Of a DNA stretch of 64,000 nt, positions 7,552 through 16,469 are shown piece by piece (positions within the stretch are counted from its first letter, which is position 1; the number at the start of each line of letters is the position of its first letter). The translations under genes were made by a program, and so were the position numbers. Location of the stretch: assembly GCF_040629175.1 (NCBI RefSeq), contig NZ_JBEXUX010000001.1, forward strand, positions 1 to 64,000, in the 5' to 3' direction. The notes beneath the pieces are model-generated. The model was not told the origin of the DNA and made no database searches. It saw only the letters and a list, made by a program, of their open reading frames with translations. Origin of the DNA: Embleya sp040629175. Its GTDB lineage: Bacteria > Actinomycetota > Actinomycetes > Streptomycetales > Streptomycetaceae.

Positions 7552-8517
7552 TCAGCGCACCCGGCCCCGCGCCCGCAGCGGCACCGACGGCAACGCGGGC
7601 GCGTCCATGCGCGGAGCGTCGTAGCCGGTCACGGTGCCGAAGTCGGTCGCGTCCACCCACGCCGTGCGCGCGGCCGTGATCTCCTCGCCCGTGCGCGCCA
7701 CGAAGTTCCACCACATCACGATCTCCTCGGCGAACGGCTCGCCGCCGAGCAACATCAGATCGGCCCCGTTCGCCGACCGGATCGACAACGAGGTCCGCCC
7801 ACAGCCCAGATACAGCAGCCCGCCGGGAGCCAGTGGCACGCCGTCCACCTCGGCCTCGCCCGACATCGACAGCACCGCGTACTCGAAGTCCGGCTCCAGC
7901 GGCGGCCGGGCCTGCGCGCCCGGCGCCAGGGTCAGATCCGCGCCGACGAGCGGGCTGTAGGTGGTGCCCGGCGAGGTGGCCCCGTCCAGCGTGCCCATGA
8001 TCACGGTCGCGGTCAGGCCGCCGCCGCTGACCACCGGCAGGTCGGCGTGGTGCTCGAAGTGCGGGTCAACGTGCCGATGCGCGTCCGGCAGCGCGACCCA
8101 CAACTGGGCGCCGTGCAACAACCGGGCGTGCTCGCGCGGCGACTCCTCGGAGTGCGAGATGGCCCGACCCGAGGTCATCAGACCCAGCTCGCCGGGTCGT
8201 ACGGTGGCGAGGCTGCCCAGGCTGTCGCGGTGCAGCACGCTGCCCTCGCGCAGCCAGCTCACCGTCTGGAGTCCCAGGTGCGGATGCGGCGGCACCTGCA
8301 TGCCGGGCTCGTCCGCGATGTCGTCCGGCCCGTAGTGGTCCACGAAGCACCACGCGCCGATCATCCGTCGACCCAGGCTCGGCAACAACCGGCGGACCAT
8401 GGTGCTCTCGCCGAGCCGCACATCGCGCGACTTCAGCAACTCGTGGACGGGTTCGCCGGGCACGTCGGCCCGGCCGCCGCACGTGGTCAGGGCCGGGTGG
8501 GTATCGAGGTTGCTCAT
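7552..8517 (-). CDS. pirin family protein
   Basis: A bicupin protein of 321 residues. The N-terminal cupin carries the pirin metal site: PHPHLGLQTV (two His), HRDSLG and the GRAISHSEESP segment supplying the remaining His and Glu. Pirins bind iron and include quercetin 2,3-dioxygenases and redox-sensing regulators; the role here cannot be decided. The C-terminal pirin-C domain ends VALRARGRVR-like. ATG 8517 is the normal family start, although the frame is open to about 8700. The gene is divergent from the flavin monooxygenase, with 163 bases between starts. Confidence 0.9.
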   Translation of the reverse strand: MSNLDTHPALTTCGGRADVPGEPVHELLKSRDVRLGESTMVRRLLPSLGRRMIGAWCFVDHYGPDDIADEPGMQVPPHPHLGLQTVSWLREGSVLHRDSLGSLATVRPGELGLMTSGRAISHSEESPREHARLLHGAQLWVALPDAHRHVDPHFEHHADLPVVSGGGLTATVIMGTLDGATSPGTTYSPLVGADLTLAPGAQARPPLEPDFEYAVLSMSGEAEVDGVPLAPGGLLYLGCGRTSLSIRSANGADLMLLGGEPFAEEIVMWWNFVARTGEEITAARTAWVDATDFGTVTGYDAPRMDAPALPSVPLRARGRVR

Positions 8518-8680
8518 GGCGCCAACGGTACGCGGGCCGGGAAGGCTCGTATTCGGCCCTGCGCGGCCCCCGGTTCGGGGGTGCGCTCTAGGATCGGCAG
8601 GGCTCCGGGGGCGGTGGGCACGGATGATCCCGCGCATGTCGTCGGGGCTTTCACTTTTCCGGCCCGGAGGGAAGACACGC

Positions 8681-9598
8681 GTGCGGCTCGGCTTCCTCAC
8701 CCATGTGGCCGGCGCCGGCGACGCCCGTTCGGTCTATCGCCGGACCATCGAACTCGCGGTCGCCGCAGAGGAGTTCGGCTACGACTCGTTCTGGGTCGCG
8801 CAGCACCACCTGGGGGCGCAGGGGGCGTTGTCGCCCTCGCCGTTCGTACTGCTCGCCGCGATCGCCGAACGCACCTCCCGGATCCGGCTGGGCACCGGCG
8901 TCGTGGTGGGCCCCACGGAGCACCCGATCCGCCTCGCCGAGGACGCCGCCGTACTGGACACGCTCAGCGGCGGCCGGCTCGAACTGGGCCTCGGCGCGGG
9001 CGCCGACCCGGCCACCTCGGCCCGGTTCGGGATCGCGCACGAGAGCCGCCACGCGCGCCTGCGGGAGACCGTGGACACCGTGCTCGACCTGTTGGCCGGC
9101 GCCGAACTGGTTCCGTCGGCACCCACGCTGCGGGACCGGATCTGGCTCGGGACCGGTAGTTCGGAAGGCATCGCCTGGGCGGTCGAGCGTGGCCTCGGCG
9201 TGCTCTCGGGTCGCCGGTCCAGTGGTCCCGCCGGGCCGCTGCCGGGCGACCGCGAGGCGGCGGAACACCTGGCCCGGCACACCCCGGGGCGGGTCGCGCT
9301 GTCCCGTCCGGTGTATCCGGGGGAGGCGGGTGCGTTGGCCGAGCGGCTGAATCCGTGGATCACCCGGGGTCGGGCGGCCGGCCGGTTCCCGGTCGATTTC
9401 ACGCCGGCCGACTACCTGGCAATCGGCAACATGTACACGGGTGACCCGGAATCCGTGGCCCGGTCGCTGCGGGCCGACCCCGGCTACCCGCACGCCACGG
9501 ATCTGCTGTGCCACACCCAGCCCGCTCGGCTGTCGCCGGCCGAACTGCTGCCCGCGATGCGCCGGACCGCGCACGAGGTTCGACCGTTGTTGGCGTAG
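8681..9598 (+). CDS. LLM class flavin-dependent oxidoreductase
   Basis: A luciferase-like monooxygenase of 305 residues. VRLGFLTHVAGAGDA is followed by EEFGYDSFWVAQHH, RIRLGTGVVVGPTEHPIRLAEDAAVLDTLS and GRLELGLGAG, all typical of the TIM-barrel LLM fold that uses reduced FMN supplied by a partner reductase. GTG 8681 was chosen because GGAGGGAAG lies just upstream and homologues begin at this MRLGFLT-like motif; ATG codons at 8624 and 8636 are less likely. The substrate is unknown. The N-terminal motif resembles the KPN_01858-type subfamily, from memory only. Confidence 0.88.
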   Translation: MRLGFLTHVAGAGDARSVYRRTIELAVAAEEFGYDSFWVAQHHLGAQGALSPSPFVLLAAIAERTSRIRLGTGVVVGPTEHPIRLAEDAAVLDTLSGGRLELGLGAGADPATSARFGIAHESRHARLRETVDTVLDLLAGAELVPSAPTLRDRIWLGTGSSEGIAWAVERGLGVLSGRRSSGPAGPLPGDREAAEHLARHTPGRVALSRPVYPGEAGALAERLNPWITRGRAAGRFPVDFTPADYLAIGNMYTGDPESVARSLRADPGYPHATDLLCHTQPARLSPAELLPAMRRTAHEVRPLLA

Positions 9599-9604
9599 TC
9601 GGCG

Positions 9605-10177
9605 TCATGGTTTCGGGTCCCGGAGCGGGCACGCGACCCTGCGGTCGTCCAGGGTCGCGCGGATGCCCTCGCTGTCGAGCCACCGGCCGAGTCGGGTGTG
9701 CAGTTCGGCGACCTGGTCGATGGTCAGGCCGACGACCGGTGTCGGGTCCAGGCACAACCTCGGCTCGGGTGGTGCGGTGGTGGGGATCAGGTCGGGGCGG
9801 TGACGGGCGAGGTCGGCCAGGAGCACTCGGCGGTGGTGTTCCTCGACGTGGGCGACGAGGGCGGGTTCGCCGCCGATCGGGTCGACCAGGATGCGCAGGA
9901 GCAGGCCGGGACCGTCGCGGACGAGGCGGGCTCGGCCCGGTCGCGGCTCGTGGGTGGGTCGCGGGCGGAGCAGGGTCTCGGCGAGTGCGGCCACCTCGGC
10001 GTCGGTCAGGTGCACGTCGGCGCGGTCGGGTTGGCCGGCCGGCGGGTACGGCCCGGGGGCGGCGCCGACGGCGAGCCGCCAGGGGCGCGGGTGGTCGACG
10101 GGCGCGAGGTGGGCGGTCCACGCGGGCAGGGTGACGGTCGCGCCGACCGCCTCGGCTTCGGTCACGAGGGGCTCCAT
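9605..10177 (-). CDS. hypothetical protein
   Basis: A 190-residue protein that I do not recognise. The first 60 residues are beta-rich and proline-rich (TVTLPAWTAHLAPVDHPRPWRLAVG). The middle has acidic and Arg/His-rich helices (VAHVEEHHRRVLLADLARHRP), and the end reads TIDQVAELHTRLGRWLDSEGIRATLDDRRVACPL. It has no signal peptide or membrane segment. Codon usage fits a real gene. It lies in the same orientation as a 65-residue protein and an HTH-TPR regulator further upstream, so the three may be functionally linked, though 197 bases separate it from the small gene. Confidence 0.6.
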   Translation of the reverse strand: MEPLVTEAEAVGATVTLPAWTAHLAPVDHPRPWRLAVGAAPGPYPPAGQPDRADVHLTDAEVAALAETLLRPRPTHEPRPGRARLVRDGPGLLLRILVDPIGGEPALVAHVEEHHRRVLLADLARHRPDLIPTTAPPEPRLCLDPTPVVGLTIDQVAELHTRLGRWLDSEGIRATLDDRRVACPLRDPKP

Positions 10178-10374
10178 GGCTGGTACGGGTGATGGACGTC
10201 GACGGTGGGCGGATGGTGGCGGGGCGGGTCGGTGCCGCCGTCGGGACGGCGCGGGGGAGAGCTCCTCCGATCCCTGCCGACCCGCCCCGCGTATGGCCCG
10301 GCCCGACCGCGATCAACGACCACCGGACCGGGACGATGGCCACCCGACACACACGCCGGGCGGCGGTCGAGGGA

Positions 10375-10572
10375 TCAGGCGTTGCGACGCGTGATCGGGC
10401 TGTTGCCGCGCCGGATCAGGTAGGCGCCGAGTTGGCGATACAGGGCGGCGGCCTCGGCCTCGGTGATGTCGGGCAGTTTTTCGCGGCCCGGGATCCGTAT
10501 CCGCACCGGCTCGCGGCCGTTCCCGCCGGGTCCGACGCGCACGATGTCGTCGAGGGTCGTCTCGTCGCTCAT
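10375..10572 (-). CDS. hypothetical small protein
   Basis: A 65-residue protein beginning MSDETTLDDIVRVGPGGNGRE and ending RRGNSPITRRNA. The first half is acidic then mixed; the second half contains one amphipathic helix (TEAEAAALYRQLGAYLIRRG). It is not a DUF397 protein, the usual small partner of Streptomyces HTH regulators. It starts about 100 bases downstream of the HTH-TPR gene on the same strand. I propose, without proof, that it is the effector or partner of that regulator. Confidence 0.55.
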   Translation of the reverse strand: MSDETTLDDIVRVGPGGNGREPVRIRIPGREKLPDITEAEAAALYRQLGAYLIRRGNSPITRRNA

Positions 10573-10673
10573 CTCGCTCCCTGTGTCGTGGTCCCACCAG
10601 GGTGCCGTGAGCGCGGCTACGGACCGGGTACCCTCCGTACCCGGCCCGTCAATACCGGGCAAATCCGTTGCGG

Positions 10674-11873
10674 TCAGATCCCGATGCGGCGCGCCATCCG
10701 CAACACCGGCTCGCGGGAGGCGAGGAGGTTCCGTCGCTTCGCGGTGGTGACCATGTCGCGGACGAGCGGATGCGCATGGACGTACTCGGGCGCGATTCGA
10801 TCGGCCTCCAGCAGGGCGCGCATGCTTGCCTCGTCGTCCGAGTCCTGGGCGTGGGCGCGGCCGATGTCGATGTATCGGCGCGCCTTTCGTTCCTTCGGGA
10901 GGCGCGCCAGGTCGACGCCTCGGGTCGCCTCCAACGAGGCGCGACCGTCGCCGAGTTCGAGCCGGGCCGAGACACCGAGCAGCGCGACGTTCGCCGGGCC
11001 GAAGGCAGTCTCGAAGTCGTTGCGTTCGCCGGTTCGCTCCGCCGCGCGGCGTGCCTCGGCCAAGTGCTGCTCGGCGTCCCGTCGTTCGCACCACTGCGCC
11101 GCACCCACGGCCGCGACCAGGTGCAGGGTGCCCCACAGCGACCAGACGGCCATGTCGTCGCCGAGCATGCCGTCGAGTCGATCGAGAGCTGTGCGAATGA
11201 GGGCGTCGGCCTCGGACGTGGCACCCGCCGACATGCACACCTCGGCCTGGGTCCACGTTGCGGCGAGCGACAACAACGGGCTTTCGGCATCGATCGCGGC
11301 ATCGGCCGCCTGCCGGGCCGCGATCGTGGCCAGGTCGATCGCGCCGAGCTTTTTGGCCATCATCGCCGCGTCGGCGAGGCCCGAGGAGAGAAAGCCCGCA
11401 GCGGCGAGTCGCTCGTCTCCCGCCAAGCCCGCGACCGCCGTCGAGGCGTCGTCGATCAAGGCCGGGAGGAGCAGGCCCAGTTCGCCGAATCGGGCGTTCG
11501 CCCGATAGCGATGTGCGGTCAGGGTGTCCAGGTGGATATCCGCGAGATCCCGGGGTGCGCCGGTCGGTTGCCCGAGTTGATGCCGCAGGAGGGCCCGCCG
11601 CAGGGTGGGCACCGCGTCCAGCCCCCGAGGCGCGTCGTCGCGGCGTGCCTCGCGGTGGGGCGTGCCGACGAGGTCCGGCAGGGAGACGCCGAGCAGGTCG
11701 GCGATCGTCAGGATCGTGCTGAACCGGTCGAGTTGACGGCGCCCGTCCTCGACGCTGCGCATCCAGTCGGGCGATCTGTCCAGGGCCGTCGCCATCGCGC
11801 GACGGTCGATGCCGCGTTCTTTCCGGAGCGCCTTCACGCGCTGCCCGATGCTCAGATCGTGGTCGTCAACCAC
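10674..11873 (-). CDS. helix-turn-helix (XRE) regulator with TPR-like C-terminus
   Basis: A protein of 399 residues from GTG 11873, behind GAGGAACC. Residues 8-65 form an XRE-type helix-turn-helix (IGQRVKALRKERGIDRRAMATALDRSPDWMRSVEDGRRQLDR). The remaining 330 residues are tandem Ala/Leu-rich helices resembling TPR repeats, as in the many Streptomyces regulators that respond to peptides or small partner proteins. The signal is unknown. Two small unknown proteins lie downstream on the same strand. Upstream is a long non-coding stretch and a divergent secreted lectin gene. Confidence 0.85.
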   Translation of the reverse strand: MVDDHDLSIGQRVKALRKERGIDRRAMATALDRSPDWMRSVEDGRRQLDRFSTILTIADLLGVSLPDLVGTPHREARRDDAPRGLDAVPTLRRALLRHQLGQPTGAPRDLADIHLDTLTAHRYRANARFGELGLLLPALIDDASTAVAGLAGDERLAAAGFLSSGLADAAMMAKKLGAIDLATIAARQAADAAIDAESPLLSLAATWTQAEVCMSAGATSEADALIRTALDRLDGMLGDDMAVWSLWGTLHLVAAVGAAQWCERRDAEQHLAEARRAAERTGERNDFETAFGPANVALLGVSARLELGDGRASLEATRGVDLARLPKERKARRYIDIGRAHAQDSDDEASMRALLEADRIAPEYVHAHPLVRDMVTTAKRRNLLASREPVLRMARRIGI

Positions 11874-12213
11874 GGTTCCTCACCTGCCTGCCGGTCGAGC
11901 AGGAGCCTTCAAAGGCATGGCCTGCCAGTGGGAAGGTTGCCCTCGTCACGGTACGCCGAGCAGGGACGCGGCAGTGCCGGCAGCGGCGCATCCCGGTGGT
12001 CGGCACCGATGTTTTGCCGGCGGTTGGGGCAACGGGTACACCCGGTACCGAGGAGCGGCCACCGACGGCCCGCCGGAGCCGCCCTTTATGCGGATAAACG
12101 TGCAGATTTAAGCAGTCAAGGCCAATGCGCCATTCAGAGCACATGTCATTCGTGCCGGCCGGCGGACGCAAAATCATATCCACGGATGTTTTGCGCCATC
12201 ACAAGATCATCCA
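11874..12213. other. intergenic region, no gene seen
   Basis: The stretch between the divergent HTH-TPR and lectin genes changes from GC-rich to markedly AT-richer sequence after about 12085. Open frames here have poor codon structure. A short inverted repeat, GCAAAA near 12168 with TTTTGC near 12189, is visible. Promoters for both flanking genes must lie here or just beyond, but only the weak one listed separately could be pointed to. Confidence 0.4.
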
Positions 12214-12242
12214 TTGACCGCACAGTGTACGAACGCTAAGTT
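12214..12242 (+). promoter_or_regulatory. possible sigma-70-type promoter of the lectin gene
   Basis: TTGACC at 12214-12219 is followed after 17 bases by TAAGTT at 12237-12242, about 55 bases before the lectin start. The -35 match is good and the -10 match weak. Confidence 0.3.
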
Positions 12243-12297
12243 GGCGCTGCGTGTCAATAAATAGACGAGCTTTCCCCGAAAGAAAGTGAATTCCGAT

Positions 12298-12942
12298 ATG
12301 CGAATACGCGTACTCGCCCTCGCTCTGGCGTCCGTCGCCACCAGCCTGGTGTTCGCGGCCGGCTCGTCGTCGGCGGCCACCACCGCCGAGGTGACCAGGC
12401 CCGGGCCGATTCCCGGCACGGTCACGGTCGCGGTTTCGGACCCCAACGTTCCGGCGAGGTTCCGCCAGGTCAAGCCGAGCAACGAACTTCGGGTCAACGC
12501 GGACAAATGGGTGGTGATGGAGAACCGGAACGCGCCGGGCAAATGCCTGGAGATCCGAGGCGACAGCCTGGAAAATGGCGCCGGAGCCAACCTGTGGGAA
12601 TGCAACGGGTCCGACACGCAAACATGGGGCTCGAGGCATGTCTTCAACGGGCTGTACGAATTCGGTAATCTGAATTCCAGAAAATGTCTGGAAATTCGAG
12701 GCGACAGCACGGCCAACGGCGCCGAAGCCAATCAGTGGACGTGCAACGAGTCCCCCACCCAGTTGTGGATCTGGTACTGGGACAGCGTGACCAACCAAAG
12801 CATCTTCGGCAATTCGAACTCGTCCGCCCCGAACTCCAGGTGCCTCGAAGCCCTTTCCTGGGGAACCTCGAACGGCACCCCCGTCGGGCAATGGGCGTGC
12901 CACTACGGTGACAACCAGGCCTGGTACGTCTACGACGTCTGA
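12298..12942 (+). CDS. secreted ricin-type beta-trefoil lectin domain protein
   Basis: A 214-residue exported protein. Residues 1-31 are a Sec signal peptide (MRIRVLALALASVATSLVFAA) with probable cleavage after SSSA. The mature part, after a 40-residue linker, is one ricin B-type trefoil: three subdomains each with KCLEIRGDS-like or RCLEALSWG strands and QxW motifs (TQTWG, TQLWI, NQAWY). Such domains bind sugars, commonly galactose or xylan. There is no catalytic domain, so it is a stand-alone lectin. ATG 12298 has an AGAAAG site 11 bases upstream; GTG 12286 would place that site over the start. Its codon use includes more A and T than its neighbours. Confidence 0.85.
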   Translation: MRIRVLALALASVATSLVFAAGSSSAATTAEVTRPGPIPGTVTVAVSDPNVPARFRQVKPSNELRVNADKWVVMENRNAPGKCLEIRGDSLENGAGANLWECNGSDTQTWGSRHVFNGLYEFGNLNSRKCLEIRGDSTANGAEANQWTCNESPTQLWIWYWDSVTNQSIFGNSNSSAPNSRCLEALSWGTSNGTPVGQWACHYGDNQAWYVYDV

Positions 12943-12952
12943 TCCACCGCCC

Positions 12953-13300
12953 TCAGGCCGCCGGACCGTTCTGGCTCAAGGCGAATGCGGTGGCCTGGAG
13001 GGCGACGGCGGCCAGGATCAGCGGAAGCGTGACCGCCGCGCGGCGACCACCCGGTCGCACCAGCGCGATCAGGGCCGTCACGAAGCTGACCGCGAACAGG
13101 CCGAAGACCCAGGGGAGTCGGTCCTCGTACCAGTCACGGCACGCCTGGTTGGCGCAGGATTCGGTGGCGCCGCCGAATCCGATCAGCACGAACAGGTCGG
13201 TCATCGCAAGCACGACGAACGCGAACAGGCCGACGACGAACACCGCCGCACGGGCGAAGCCGTCGCCGTTGCCGGCCGGGCCGGGAGGCGTGTAGGTCAT
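12953..13300 (-). CDS. small integral membrane protein
   Basis: A 115-residue protein with three probable membrane helices: AAVFVVGLFAFVVLAMTDLFVL, LPWVFGLFAVSFVTALIALV and VTLPLILAAVALQATAFAL. The loop between the first two helices holds two cysteines (ESCANQACRDWYED) that may form a disulphide. No function is recognised. It is convergent with the lectin gene and lies downstream of the corrinoid transporter genes on the same strand, 90 bases after the ATPase stop. Confidence 0.7.
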   Translation of the reverse strand: MTYTPPGPAGNGDGFARAAVFVVGLFAFVVLAMTDLFVLIGFGGATESCANQACRDWYEDRLPWVFGLFAVSFVTALIALVRPGGRRAAVTLPLILAAVALQATAFALSQNGPAA

Positions 13301-13390
13301 GCGGGTCACGCTAGGCGGCGGGTCCGACGCGGGCATCCGTACAAGTACTCACTTGCGCATCCCACCGGCCGCCGCCCGGCGTTCGCACCG

Positions 13391-14164
13391 CTACAACACC
13401 ACCACCAACGGCGTCCCGGTCCGCGGATGCGTCCGGATCTCCGTCTCGATGCGATAGACCCGCTCGATCGTCGGCGCCGTCAACACCTCCGCCGGCGTGC
13501 CGCTCGCCACCGGTCGGCCGTCGGCCAGCAGGCAGACCCGATCGCAGAACATCGCCGCCAGGTTGAGGTCGTGCAGCGCCACCAGCACGCTCACGCCCAG
13601 TCGACGGACCAACCGCAACAACCCGAGCTGGTGGTGGATGTCGAGATGGTTGGTCGGCTCGTCCATCACCAACAACCTCGGCTTCTGCACCAACGCCCTT
13701 GCCACCAAAGCCCGTTGCCGTTCGCCACCGGAGAGCGACGCGAACGCCCGCTCGGTCAGGCCGTCGAGTTCGAGCAATTCGACCGCCGCCGTCACGATCG
13801 CCCGGTCGCCCGCGTCGTCGGGGTCGAGCAGGCCCTTGTGCGCGGAGCGGCCCATCGCGACCACGTCCCGCACGGTCAGCGGGAAGTCGGTCGGCATGTC
13901 CTGGAGCACGGTGCCGATCCGCCGCGCGGCCCAGCGCGCCGAATGTGTCCACACGTCCTCGTCGTCCAGGAGCACCCGACCCGAGGTCGGTCGGTTCACC
14001 CGGTAGACGCTGCGCAGCAGGGTCGACTTGCCGCTGCCGTTGGGGCCGAGCAGGCCGACCACCTCGCCCGGTGCCACGGTCAACGACACCGCGTCCACCA
14101 GCTTTCGGCCGCCGACCGCGAAGCCGACCTCGTCCAGGACCAACCGCGCGGCGGAGCCGCTCAT
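13391..14164 (-). CDS. btuD: ABC transporter ATP-binding protein, corrinoid uptake
   Basis: A 257-residue FecE/BtuD-type ATPase. It has Walker A GPNGSGKST, signature LSGGERQRALVARAL, Walker B LLVMDEPTNHLD and the switch His in VLVALHDLNLA. It would power import through the membrane protein encoded just upstream, whose stop overlaps this start by four bases. The family serves Fe(III)-siderophores or corrinoids; the cobalamin riboswitch at the head of this operon points to vitamin B12 or cobinamide. The symbol is assigned by context. Confidence 0.88.
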   Translation of the reverse strand: MSGSAARLVLDEVGFAVGGRKLVDAVSLTVAPGEVVGLLGPNGSGKSTLLRSVYRVNRPTSGRVLLDDEDVWTHSARWAARRIGTVLQDMPTDFPLTVRDVVAMGRSAHKGLLDPDDAGDRAIVTAAVELLELDGLTERAFASLSGGERQRALVARALVQKPRLLVMDEPTNHLDIHHQLGLLRLVRRLGVSVLVALHDLNLAAMFCDRVCLLADGRPVASGTPAEVLTAPTIERVYRIETEIRTHPRTGTPLVVVL

Positions 14165-15318
14165 CGTGCCCCCGCTTCCCGGCGCGCGTCCCGGCGCAAC
14201 AACCAGACGAAGAACGGCCCGCCGACCAGCGAAGTCACGATGCCCACCGGCAACTCCTGGGGAGCGAGCACCGTACGCGCCACCAGATCCGCGCAGATCG
14301 CGAACACCGCACCCAACAGCGCGGCGACCGGCAACGCCCGCCGGTGATCGGCCCCGACCAGCAGCCGCACCACGTGCGGCAACATCAGGCCGACGAAGCC
14401 GATCACCCCGCTGACCGCCACCACGACCCCGGTGAGCACCGCCGCGAGCAGGAACATCCCCTGCCGGAACCGCTGGACGTCCAGGCCCAGTGCGGCGGCG
14501 CTCTCCTCGCCGGCCAGCAGCAGGTTGAGGTTGCGCGCCTGGAGCAGCAGTACGACCAGGCCGATCGCGAGCGCGAGGGCCGGTACCAGCAGCAGCGTCC
14601 AGCGGGCCGAGCCGAACCCGCCCAGCGTCCAGAACAGCACCTGGGCGGCGAGTTGCGGATCCGGCGAGGTCAGGACGAGCAGGCTGGTCAGCGAGGACAA
14701 CACGGCGCTGACCGCGACCCCGGCCAGGACCAGCCGCACGGCGGTGACCCGGCCCCCGGAGCGGGCCACCGAGAACACCACGAGCAGGGTGATCAGCCCG
14801 CCGGCGAACGCGGCCGCGTTGAGGGTGAGCGCGCCGAGCGACAGGCCGCCGACCGAGGCCACGCCCCAGCGCATCACCAGCACCGCGCCGGTGGCCGCGC
14901 CGGAGGAGACACCGAGCACGTCCGGCCCGGCCAGCGGGTTGCGCACGATCGCCTGGATCACCATGCCCACCACCGCCAGCGTCGCGCCGACGACGGCCGC
15001 GAGCAGCACCCTGGGCAGCCGGGTGTCGGCGATGATCAGGTCGTGGGCGCGGCTCCAGGACGGTTGCACCCACGCGTCCCCGCCGATGCGATGCGCGAGG
15101 ATGCGCCAGGTCTCCGACCACGGCACCGGCACCGAGCCCACCAGCAACCCGGCCGTCGCCGCCGCGAACAGCGCCACGAGCAGCACGCCGACCACCAGCG
15201 ACAGCCGTACCCGGCCGCCCGGCACGTCGGCCGGCGGGCCCCGGTCCGGCGGCGGCGCCGCGCCCTCCCCACGGAGCACCGCGATCCGGGCCGCCGTCGG
15301 GTCCCGATCGATCGTCAT
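14161..15318 (-). CDS. btuC: ABC transporter permease, FecCD/BtuC type
   Basis: A 385-residue membrane protein with about ten helices, beginning with RLSLVVGVLLVALFAAATAG after a 37-residue cytoplasmic lead. The family hallmarks are present: RLPRVLLAAVVGATLAVVG, GPDVLGVSSGAATGA and, near the C-terminus, GFVGLMLPHVVRLLVGADHR, the coupling region that meets the ATPase. Coupled by four-base overlaps to the binding protein upstream and the ATPase downstream. The single permease would work as a homodimer. The corrinoid assignment comes from the riboswitch. Confidence 0.88.
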   Translation of the reverse strand: MTIDRDPTAARIAVLRGEGAAPPPDRGPPADVPGGRVRLSLVVGVLLVALFAAATAGLLVGSVPVPWSETWRILAHRIGGDAWVQPSWSRAHDLIIADTRLPRVLLAAVVGATLAVVGMVIQAIVRNPLAGPDVLGVSSGAATGAVLVMRWGVASVGGLSLGALTLNAAAFAGGLITLLVVFSVARSGGRVTAVRLVLAGVAVSAVLSSLTSLLVLTSPDPQLAAQVLFWTLGGFGSARWTLLLVPALALAIGLVVLLLQARNLNLLLAGEESAAALGLDVQRFRQGMFLLAAVLTGVVVAVSGVIGFVGLMLPHVVRLLVGADHRRALPVAALLGAVFAICADLVARTVLAPQELPVGIVTSLVGGPFFVWLLRRDARREAGAR

Positions 15319-16334
15319 GACCGGTCGGGGTGGAGCTGCTTCGCGAGTTCCTCGACCGCGTCCACCGAGCGCGGCCCCGGCTGGGCGACGGACAGCGAGA
15401 TCACCGGGAAGGCGTTCGCCAGCAGCGCGGGTACGTCGGCGAGCACCGGAGTGGCCCTGAGCGTGGTGATCTTGGCCTCCGCCGACGGCGTCACGTAGTC
15501 GTAGATCAGCACCACGTCCGGTTTGCGTTCGGCGACCTGCTCCCAGGAGACCTTGGTCCAGCGCTCGTTCAGGTCGGCGAACACGTTGCGGCCGCCGGCG
15601 CGGGTGATGATCTCGTTGAGCATCGAGTTGCCGCCGGTGGTCTGCGCCGCGTCGGCGCCGGAGTTGTACACGAAGACCTTGACCGGTGCGGCGCCCGCGA
15701 GCCGCGCGGTGACCGCGTCCAGCCGCCCGCGCAGTGCGGCGACGGAGCCTTCGGCGCGCTCGGACACGCCGAAGATGCCGCCGATGGAGCGCAGTTCGCC
15801 GTAGAGCTGTTCGAAGGTGACCGGTGCCTTGGCGCAGCCCTCGGGATTGAGGTGGGTCTTGATGTTCAGTTCGCCGAGTCGGGCGCGGGTGTGGCCGGAC
15901 GACTCGGAGAAGCCGTCGGGGTAGCCCGAGTAGACGAAGTCGGGCGTGGCTTCGAGCAGTTTCTCCAGCGAGGGTTGCGCGTCGGCGAGCACCGGGATGC
16001 GCCCGTACGCCTCCCGGTATCTGTCGCCGATGGTGCGGCCCTTGAGGTACGCGGTGCCCACCATCTTGTCGGCCAGGCCCAGTTCGAGCATCAGCTCGGT
16101 GGCGTTGGAGGTGAGCGTGGCGGCGCGCTGCGGCGGCCGGTCGTAGGTCGTGCTCACACCGCAGTTGTCGGTGTCGGTGTACGGCTTGTACGCGGTGGGT
16201 GCGGGGGCGCTCGCCTTCTTGTCCTGCACCGCCCCGCCGCACGCGGTTGCGAACAGTGCGAGCGCGGCGACCGCCGCGGCCCACGAGTGTCGGCTGCGGC
16301 CCATCGGTGTCCGCGTTCGTATCGGCGTCGGCAT
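15315..16334 (-). CDS. btuF: ABC transporter substrate-binding lipoprotein, corrinoid uptake
   Basis: A 339-residue periplasmic-binding-type protein of the BtuF/FecB class. Residues 12-32 are a signal peptide ending in FATACGG, a somewhat weak lipobox whose Cys would be lipidated. The mature domain has NATELMLELGLADKMVGT, PSLEKLLEATPDFVY and KPDVVLIYDY, the usual two-lobed layout joined by a helix. It is the first gene of the operon after a cobalamin riboswitch, so corrinoid capture is the likely job; iron-siderophore binding is the alternative for the fold alone. Start ATG 16334; a second ATG lies at 16304. Confidence 0.85.
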   Translation of the reverse strand: MPTPIRTRTPMGRSRHSWAAAVAALALFATACGGAVQDKKASAPAPTAYKPYTDTDNCGVSTTYDRPPQRAATLTSNATELMLELGLADKMVGTAYLKGRTIGDRYREAYGRIPVLADAQPSLEKLLEATPDFVYSGYPDGFSESSGHTRARLGELNIKTHLNPEGCAKAPVTFEQLYGELRSIGGIFGVSERAEGSVAALRGRLDAVTARLAGAAPVKVFVYNSGADAAQTTGGNSMLNEIITRAGGRNVFADLNERWTKVSWEQVAERKPDVVLIYDYVTPSAEAKITTLRATPVLADVPALLANAFPVISLSVAQPGPRSVDAVEELAKQLHPDRS

Positions 16335-16469
16335 CGTCGAAGCTCTCCCTTGCGAGTCCTCGTCGGGGGAACTCGGGAGGGAGGGAGCGCGGCGGCGGAC
16401 ACCGCTCGGCGCCGTCGTCCGACGGACCCGCCCGCGAGGTCCCGGAAGTCCGCGTGCGCGAGGCGAACG

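Noticed and set aside
11866..12183. Small open frames in the gap before the lectin gene
   Set aside because: Codon structure is poor, composition shifts within the frames, and no recognisable protein results.
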